Positions 19,387 through 25,034 of a stretch of 25,034 nt of DNA are shown here, in pieces. The stretch is from a virus: the IMG/VR virus record IMGVR_UViG_3300009609_000058, positions 1-25,034 of that record; one strand, written 5' to 3'. Below the pieces are notes generated by a model. The model searched no databases. It saw only the letters and a list, made by a program, of their open reading frames with translations, and had not been told where the DNA came from. Position numbers and translations under genes: made by a program. Every line of letters begins with the position of its first letter. The first letter of the stretch is position 1.

Positions 19387-21465
19387 ATGGCAGACCAAAA
19401 AAACTTGGCGCAAGATGGGCTTATCCAGAGCCCGGCGTTAAATGCGTCAGGTGAGCCTACCCAGCGCAGCATCAAAGATGTCTTTATGGCCCAAGAGGTT
19501 GTGAAGACCATCATCGCCGCCAACCGCGAGCGCCAGATCGTCAACGGCCGCATTTTGGCCAAGTATAACGCCGAACGTCCTTACAGTTCCGCCCGGCTAC
19601 ATGCCGAGGGGTTGGGCTGGAAGCAGAATTTTACCACGAAGCCGCTCCCGAGCATGATCGAAAAGGTCGCGCCTCGGTTTGTGCGCGCCGTCGCCGCTCA
19701 GAAGTATCTCACCAACTCATCCCTCTCGTCCCGCTGGGAAAATGCGGTCGAGAAGACGGAGATGTTTCGCGAGCACATCACCAAAACGATCCGGGCGCGC
19801 AAGGGCTGGACGACTTTGGTTGAGGACATCGCGTTCACCAACGCGCTGTTCGGACATTCGGTCCCCGCGTGGCTCGATGAGTTCACATGGTTTCCGAAGA
19901 CGTTCGCGCAAGACGAAATTTATCTCTCGGACGGCACCAAGCAGCTTCCTTCCACCTCTCAGGTGGTCGTGCTTCGCGAAACTTTCATGCCCCACGAGTT
20001 GTATGCCTACATCAAGGACAAAGAGGCAGCGGAGACCGTTGGTTGGGATATCGCAAAAACCATCACTGCGATCAATAAGGCGTCCCCGAATCAAGTCCGC
20101 AATGCGTTAGGTGACGGCACCTCGGAGACGTGGTATCAAAATGCCGCGCGCGAGTTGACCCTTGGGGCTTCCTACATGGGCGGCGCGAGCGTGGTTGTGG
20201 TTTACTCTCTGCTCGTCCGAGAGGTTACCGGCAAGGTCTCGCACTATCGTTTGGCCGGGAACGAGTATGATCTCATTTTCGAAAAGGAAGACCGATTCAA
20301 TAGCATGGACGACTGCGTAGCATTTTTCGCATTCCAAAAAGGTAATGGCACGATGCACGGCTCAAAGGGCGTTGGCCGGGACATCTACGAAATGGCCGGG
20401 ATGATCGACCGCACGCGCAATGAGATTGTGGATCGCTCCATCCTCTCCGGCAAATCAATTTTCCAAGGCGACATCAAGCAGATTCACAAGTTCAAGATGA
20501 GCGTCGTCGGCGCAGCCCTCATTGTCCCGCAAGGCTGGACTTTGCTGGAGCAAAAGATCGATGGTAATGTGGAGGACTTCGTCAGACTCGATGCGTTTTT
20601 CGGGATGATCGTGGATCAGTTGATCGGTTCGACCTCGCCGCCCAAGATCGAGGGCGAAGCTTTCCGCTCCCCCGCTGCCGTCAATCTTTACGCTCAGCGC
20701 GAGGAAGAACAGCAGGACGTTCGTATCGCTCGTTTTCTGGAGCAGTTCGTCAGTCTCGTCGGCACGATGCAGCGTCGTTTGTGCGACAAGGAAACAGTCG
20801 AGGATGATGCGAAGGCGTTGCAAGAAGAATTGCTCGAGCACATGAGCCGCGAAGAACTGGACGAACTCGCTTCGCAACCTGTGGCCGGGACGGTCACTGA
20901 TCTTACCCCGTTGCAACGTCAATTGATTGTGTCGTTGGCAGCGGAGAAACGCGGCAATCCTCTTTACAATCAGCGCCAACTTGAAGTCGAAGATTTGACA
21001 GCGCGTTTAAACCCCGAGTTCGCCAAGCGTGTGCTGCTGCCGGAGAATGACCCGACCGTCCAAGCGGAGCAGCAACGGTTGCAGCAGATGGAACTGATGC
21101 TGATCCAGTCCGGGGCGCAGGTCCCGGTCAGTCCGCGTGATAATCACATGATCCACCTCGACATGCTGATGCCTGTCGCGGAGCAACTTGCGGGCTCGAT
21201 CATGCAGGGTCAGGGCGAGACGGAGCAACTCGAACCGATCATCGCGCACATCATGGAGCACTACAATCGCGCGTTGGAGCAGGGCGTTCCGAAAGACAAA
21301 TTGAAACCCGTCGCCGATCTCGTGAATAACGCGGCGAAGGCAATCGAACAACTCAAGCAGCTTGACCAGCAAGCCGCAGACCTCCAGCAGCAGTCGTCAC
21401 AGCACGACGCGGAGGAAGCAATCATCGAACAAGAAGACCAGCAATTACAACCCCCAACAGTGTAA
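19387..21465 (+). CDS. Portal protein
   Basis: At 692 residues this has the size and makeup of a large podovirus-like portal, the dodecamer at the unique capsid vertex through which DNA enters. Signs are the helical N-terminal region (VFMAQEVVKTIIAANRERQI), a wing-like middle with YHLDMLMPV-type late segment (DNHMIHLDMLMPVAEQLAGS at about 603-622), and a long Gln/Glu-rich C-terminal helix for the barrel (AAKAIEQLKQLDQQAADLQQ). It follows the terminase and two zinc proteins and precedes the scaffold, the standard head order. It has its own promoter-like motif. Confidence 0.8.
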   Translation: MADQKNLAQDGLIQSPALNASGEPTQRSIKDVFMAQEVVKTIIAANRERQIVNGRILAKYNAERPYSSARLHAEGLGWKQNFTTKPLPSMIEKVAPRFVRAVAAQKYLTNSSLSSRWENAVEKTEMFREHITKTIRARKGWTTLVEDIAFTNALFGHSVPAWLDEFTWFPKTFAQDEIYLSDGTKQLPSTSQVVVLRETFMPHELYAYIKDKEAAETVGWDIAKTITAINKASPNQVRNALGDGTSETWYQNAARELTLGASYMGGASVVVVYSLLVREVTGKVSHYRLAGNEYDLIFEKEDRFNSMDDCVAFFAFQKGNGTMHGSKGVGRDIYEMAGMIDRTRNEIVDRSILSGKSIFQGDIKQIHKFKMSVVGAALIVPQGWTLLEQKIDGNVEDFVRLDAFFGMIVDQLIGSTSPPKIEGEAFRSPAAVNLYAQREEEQQDVRIARFLEQFVSLVGTMQRRLCDKETVEDDAKALQEELLEHMSREELDELASQPVAGTVTDLTPLQRQLIVSLAAEKRGNPLYNQRQLEVEDLTARLNPEFAKRVLLPENDPTVQAEQQRLQQMELMLIQSGAQVPVSPRDNHMIHLDMLMPVAEQLAGSIMQGQGETEQLEPIIAHIMEHYNRALEQGVPKDKLKPVADLVNNAAKAIEQLKQLDQQAADLQQQSSQHDAEEAIIEQEDQQLQPPTV

Positions 21466-21480
21466 CCCCATATCACCCCT

Positions 21481-21789
21481 ATGGAAATCACCCTCGACGA
21501 AATCACATGGCATTCCGATGACCGCCTCGCGCTCGCGAATTTTTTGAGCGGTCCAACTGGAGTTAAATTTCTGCCCAAGCTGGCGGAACTAGCTCCGACG
21601 CTTTTGGCTGAAGGCGAAACCAACAAAGTTCTGATCCGCGCGGGCACGTTGCTCGGCACACAGGAAGTGATTCGGAATATTTTGACACTGGCCCGGCCCG
21701 AACCGGCTGCGCCCCAAACAGTTGAAAGCTTACCGGACCTTTTGGACGATTCTAAATGGGACGGTGAAAAGCTGAACCCAGCTAAGTAA
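21481..21789 (+). CDS. Hypothetical protein, 102 aa, between portal and scaffold
   Basis: MEITLDEITWHSDDRLALAN, then a helical middle (VKFLPKLAELAPTLLAEGET) and an acidic, Pro-rich end. It has the look of a small head protein. The region before ATG is ATCACCCCT with no ribosome site. Gene order suggests a role in head assembly, but no family was recognised. Confidence 0.6.
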   Translation: MEITLDEITWHSDDRLALANFLSGPTGVKFLPKLAELAPTLLAEGETNKVLIRAGTLLGTQEVIRNILTLARPEPAAPQTVESLPDLLDDSKWDGEKLNPAK

Positions 21790-21794
21790 TTTTT

Positions 21795-23168
21795 ATGGCG
21801 GACGAAAACACCCCACCCAAACCGGACTTGGAAACGGACCCAAGTAAGATCAACGCGGAAGTCGCCGAGAAGCTTAAGGCTCAGGATATCTCGGGACAGT
21901 CGCTCGCACCAAAAACAGGCGTTCACCAAGATACCGGCGACGCACTCGACGACATCCTGAAGCAAGTTCAGGGGAAGACCGAGGAATCGGACGAAGCGAA
22001 AGCTGAAGCCGAGGCTAAAGCCGCCGAGGAAAAAGATGCCAAAGAGAAGGCGGCTGCCGAAGCGAACGACCCGGCCAAACAAGCCGAGAAAGAAGCCGCT
22101 GACAAAGCCGCTGCGGAGAAGCAAGCCGCAGAGAAGGCCAAGGCGGACGAACTTTTTAAGGACACGCCCTCACTCCCGCAAGGCGCGAGTCCCAAATCCG
22201 CCGAGGCTTTTGCCACGGTGAAGATTCGTGCTGCGCAGGAGATCAGCGCGCGCGAGCAGAAGATCGCCGCCCTCGAAGCCGAGAAGAAGGAACTCGAAGC
22301 GAAGGCTGCACAGGCTGGAAAACTTCCTCCCGAGGTGGAGACCGAAGTGAAGGCCCTCCGCGAATGGCGCGCCAAGCTGGACATCGAGGCGGACCCGAAG
22401 TTCAAGGAAAACGAGAAGACCATCGCGAACGCCGCTGAGTTCATTTACGCGCAGCTTCGCAAGCACAAGCAGGTCGATGACGGTGTCATCAACGAAATCA
22501 AAAAGCACGGCGGGCCTCACAAGGTGAAGCTCGATGCCGTTTTCGCCGAGATCAAGGACCCAACGTTGCAGCGCATCGTGGAGTCTCGCATCGCGGAGAT
22601 GGTCAACTTGGAATACAACCAAGAGCAGGCCAAGGCCGCTGCGAAAGCGAACGTCTCGGAATATATGGCGGCGCGCCAAAAGGAAATCGAATCGACCGCC
22701 TCGCAGCACAATGTGGATACGGAGAACCACCTGAAGCAGCATTTGCCGAAGTTGGAATTCATCCAGCAGCGTCAGGTCCCGGCTGGGGCCGACGAGGCGA
22801 CGAAGAAAGCCATCGAAGCGCACAACAAGACCGTGACGGAAATCAATCAGCACATTCAGGAGGCGACAAAAGACGACTCCCCGGAGATGCGCGCGATCAT
22901 GATTCTCGGCATGGGCAAGTTGCTGTATCTTCAGCCGCGTTACGAGTCCGCGAAGGCTCGTATCACGGACCTTGAGAAGCAACTCAAGGAAGCGACCGAT
23001 AAGATCGCGTCGTTCAAAAACGCCAGCGTCTCTCGTTTGCGTGAATCGGCGGTTCCGCCCGGTGGTAAGTTGCCCGATGCGGAAAAGAAAGCTACCATCC
23101 ACACCCGGACTGGTGATGCGCTTGACGAAATCATGAGTCAGGTGCAGGCCGAAAACGCCCGCAAGTAA
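21795..23168 (+). CDS. Scaffold-like coiled-coil protein, 457 aa
   Basis: Composition is dominated by Ala, Glu, Lys and Gln with heptads from about 62 to 175 (AAEEKDAKEKAAAEANDPAK; ARE-QKIAALEAEKKELEAK) and a second coiled coil near 395-420 (DLEKQLKEATDKIASF). This and its place right after the portal suit a head scaffold, which organises the capsid protein and then leaves. The same short motif appears near both ends: TGDALDDILKQVQ at 47-59 and TGDALDEIMSQVQ at 439-451. It could be the binding site for the capsid or the portal. No protease motif was seen. Confidence 0.6.
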   Translation: MADENTPPKPDLETDPSKINAEVAEKLKAQDISGQSLAPKTGVHQDTGDALDDILKQVQGKTEESDEAKAEAEAKAAEEKDAKEKAAAEANDPAKQAEKEAADKAAAEKQAAEKAKADELFKDTPSLPQGASPKSAEAFATVKIRAAQEISAREQKIAALEAEKKELEAKAAQAGKLPPEVETEVKALREWRAKLDIEADPKFKENEKTIANAAEFIYAQLRKHKQVDDGVINEIKKHGGPHKVKLDAVFAEIKDPTLQRIVESRIAEMVNLEYNQEQAKAAAKANVSEYMAARQKEIESTASQHNVDTENHLKQHLPKLEFIQQRQVPAGADEATKKAIEAHNKTVTEINQHIQEATKDDSPEMRAIMILGMGKLLYLQPRYESAKARITDLEKQLKEATDKIASFKNASVSRLRESAVPPGGKLPDAEKKATIHTRTGDALDEIMSQVQAENARK

Positions 23169-23169
23169 T

Positions 23170-24048
23170 ATGAGCACCGATACCCTCAACCGGGGTATCG
23201 GCATCGCACCAACGGCGATTCCAGTGTCGGATTCTTTTCGTCCGCTGACGCAGAAGGTGCTGCTGATACTTCCGTCTTACAAGTCAGTGTCGCCGCTGAC
23301 GACGGTCTGTATCGCGCACCTGTCCGACCGCCGTCGAGTGGGCCTGATGGCGAATTGGGACGATGCCTTTGTGGCGCACACGCGTAACAACTGCGCGCGC
23401 GAGGCGCTCAAGACCCAATTCGATTGGTTTCTGTGGATGGATGATGACATGATCGTGCCGTGCGGGCATGCGCCGTGGTTTAAAGCCTACTGCGGCTGGC
23501 CAAAGTTCCCGGACAAGTTCGCCGGGCTTAATTCCATCGACCGTTTACTCTCCCATCAGAAAACTGTGGTGGGCGGACTCTATTTTGGTCGTCGTCCCGG
23601 CGCGGGTCCGGTCTACGCGGAGGGAATGTCGATCAAATCCGAAGCGGATTACGCGCGCACAGGCCCGCACGACCTCGTGAAGCCCACAAACTGGGTGGGA
23701 TTTGGTTGCACGCTCACTCACCGCAGCGTTTTCGACGACATCGTGAAGAAATATCCGGCACTCAATGGTCATTGGTTCACCAGTAGCGAGCACCGGCTGC
23801 TCGAAGATGTCGATGCCACCGTGAAAATGCTCGGCGAAGGTCCGATGGACGGTGAAAAAGCCCTGAAGGCTTTGCAAATGTTGGAAAACGCGCAAGCGCA
23901 CGCGACAAAAGTCTCAAATATGGGCGTGGGAGAGGACGTAATTTTCTGTCGGCGCGCCCGCGAGGCTGGACATCAGGTCTACGTGGACATGGGGCTCGTC
24001 TGCGGGCACGTTGGACATCGAGTTTACCCGGAAAATTTATGGCAGTAA
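23170..24048 (+). CDS. Glycosyltransferase, GT-A fold (family-2-like)
   Basis: The fold shows an N-terminal strand VLLILPSYKSV (30-40), a nucleotide-sugar strand, and the metal-binding DDD at 91-93 in FLWMDDDMIVP. Later come NWVGFGCTL, EDVIFCRRAREAGHQVYVDM (255-274) with the Glu-Asp catalytic pair, and CGHVGH at the end. These are the parts of an inverting GT-A enzyme that moves a sugar from a nucleotide donor. The acceptor is unknown: DNA, capsid or host surface glycan. It starts one base after the scaffold stop and overlaps the next gene, forming a sugar-transfer unit. Confidence 0.8.
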   Translation: MSTDTLNRGIGIAPTAIPVSDSFRPLTQKVLLILPSYKSVSPLTTVCIAHLSDRRRVGLMANWDDAFVAHTRNNCAREALKTQFDWFLWMDDDMIVPCGHAPWFKAYCGWPKFPDKFAGLNSIDRLLSHQKTVVGGLYFGRRPGAGPVYAEGMSIKSEADYARTGPHDLVKPTNWVGFGCTLTHRSVFDDIVKKYPALNGHWFTSSEHRLLEDVDATVKMLGEGPMDGEKALKALQMLENAQAHATKVSNMGVGEDVIFCRRAREAGHQVYVDMGLVCGHVGHRVYPENLWQ

Positions 24049-24731
24049 AGATTCCTGAAAATTTTTACGTCTTCGGGCACCTAGAATTTGGTGATGCGCT
24101 CGTGCTGAACGGGCTCATCCGCGTTTTGGCGCGCAAGCACGCTCGTGTGAAGTGGATTACAAAAACCGACTACGTCCGTGCTGTGCGCGCCACTATTGAA
24201 GACGTGCCCAACGTGCAGGTTCTCGCCGCAATCGACTACGAGGAAGTGAAAAGACGGTGGATTCCCCAGTGCCCGAACAGTCTTTGCCTCGGATACTTCA
24301 ATCAGCTTGGATTCAACGAAGCAAAATGGGACAGCGAGATGTATCGGCAGGCAGAAATTCCCTTCGACACACGGTGGACGGAGTTCCGGCTCCCGGCGCG
24401 ACTCGTGCGCGGGTGGAAAGAGCCCAAAAGGAACATCGCACTCGTCCACGAGGACTACGACCGGAATTTTTTGATCCGGCCCAACGCTCTGCCCAACGAT
24501 CTCGAAATTTTTCGCATCAACAAGCGCCCGTCCATCCTAGATTGGATGCCGGAGATACTCGCCGCGAAGGAATTGCACTTCATCGACTCATCCTTCTTGA
24601 ACTTGGCGGAGTCGATGCACGCGATGGGCGTTCTTCCCAACACAGCATTGGTATTTCATCGCTACGCGAAACAATACCCCGGCCACTCGCGCTGGCCAGA
24701 GTTGCGCGGCCCTTGGAGGATCATTGATTGA
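24039..24731 (+). CDS. Possible GT-B-type glycosyltransferase, 230 aa
   Basis: The N-terminus FYVFGHLEFGDALVLNGLIR with a small-residue loop resembles heptosyltransferase-like (GT9) enzymes, and near the end ELHFIDSSFLNLAESM and PNTALVFHRYAK match the usual donor-binding segment of that fold. At 230 residues it is short for a two-domain enzyme. It overlaps the GT-A gene by 10 bases. Together with its neighbours it would build or modify a surface sugar. Confidence 0.6.
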   Translation: MAVKIPENFYVFGHLEFGDALVLNGLIRVLARKHARVKWITKTDYVRAVRATIEDVPNVQVLAAIDYEEVKRRWIPQCPNSLCLGYFNQLGFNEAKWDSEMYRQAEIPFDTRWTEFRLPARLVRGWKEPKRNIALVHEDYDRNFLIRPNALPNDLEIFRINKRPSILDWMPEILAAKELHFIDSSFLNLAESMHAMGVLPNTALVFHRYAKQYPGHSRWPELRGPWRIID

Positions 24732-25034
24732 AGTGGCTATTGATTACTACACTGGGAACGAATCCCGGCGACGAGTTCGCTCGCATCGGCGTCCAAAATC
24801 TCATTCGAGAGGTGGACAAGGGTGCAGAGTTCGATCTGTTGAACAAGGAAAACCCGGAACACTACTGCCCGCGCGATTTCGACCGTGCAGTGATCTGCGG
24901 CATGCCGCTGTTTTGGGCGACGGAACAGGATAATTATGACATTTGGTGGTGGGATAAAATATTTGAAGACTGGATTGCGAAGGATCGTCGTAAGCTTATG
25001 GCACTGGGCGTTGGTCACGTCTTGCTCGACGACA
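24728..25034 (+). CDS. Partial polysaccharide pyruvyl-transferase-like protein, TTG start
   Basis: The first 102 codons are in the window; the rest is off the right edge. LKWLLITTLGTNPGDEFARI holds the Gly-rich TxGTNxGDE pattern of the pyruvyl-transferase/WcaK group. DRAVICGMPLFWA and a Trp-rich WWWDKIFEDW segment follow. The enzyme class adds pyruvate to sugars or acts as a GT-B transferase. The TTG start overlaps the preceding stop (TTGA). Third sugar gene in this unit. Confidence 0.6.
   Translation, partial: MKWLLITTLGTNPGDEFARIGVQNLIREVDKGAEFDLLNKENPEHYCPRDFDRAVICGMPLFWATEQDNYDIWWWDKIFEDWIAKDRRKLMALGVGHVLLDD

Noticed and set aside
22170-23204. 344-residue minus-strand frame opposite the scaffold gene, and the 287-residue one at 21261-22124
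   Set aside because: Both are antisense to coiled-coil coding DNA; long stop-free stretches arise there from the Ala/Glu/Lys codon bias. Composition is Leu/Arg or Phe/Ser-rich.

Overview
The window reads as a stretch of a tailed double-stranded DNA phage (or prophage) genome. The head-packaging block is explicit: terminase large subunit (16588-18525), portal (19387-21465) and scaffold-like protein (21795-23168). Around it lie tail-fibre-like genes and many very small genes that overlap by ATGA or TAATG. A lipoprotein with a clear lipobox and sigma70-like promoters suggest a diderm bacterial host. I cannot name the host.

Layout. From 1 to about 6600 everything reads leftward: a tightly packed train of small genes, including a PAPS-dependent sulfotransferase (437-1168), a NUDIX hydrolase (3143-3613), a GroES-like co-chaperonin (4840-5133), a small Cys/His protein and three one-helix membrane peptides. 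About 6600-7010 is a divergent control region. From 7011 onward everything reads rightward: a possible terminase small subunit, a repeat-bearing tail fibre, a lipoprotein, a 780-base non-coding block holding an initiator-like tRNA-Met, then fibronectin-type decoration proteins, a papain-like peptidase, a trypsin-like protease, a 21-residue-repeat protein, a serine recombinase, a candidate pseudoknotted small RNA, the packaging/head genes, and at the right edge three sugar-transfer genes.

How it fits together. Nine sites with consensus GCACnGTTTRRTR stand at the heads of transcription units: one on the minus strand before the leftward cluster, eight on the plus strand before rightward units. 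They look like a phage-specific promoter set. Six have the chosen start codon 12-18 bases from the motif's first base. Two sigma70-like promoters (12428, 14982) have their -10 box exactly six bases before ATG. Shine-Dalgarno sequences are scarce. Together these suggest leaderless or very short-leader transcription, and the phage also carries an initiator-type tRNA.

Most worth checking: the promoter family and leaderless pattern, the large structured RNA around the tRNA, the small pseudoknotted RNA at 16191-16285, and an 18-bp palindrome present twice that flanks 3.4 kb containing the tail fibre while a serine recombinase is encoded nearby. Start sites, RNA folds and all unnamed functions here are inferred by reading the sequence; no search or folding program was run.
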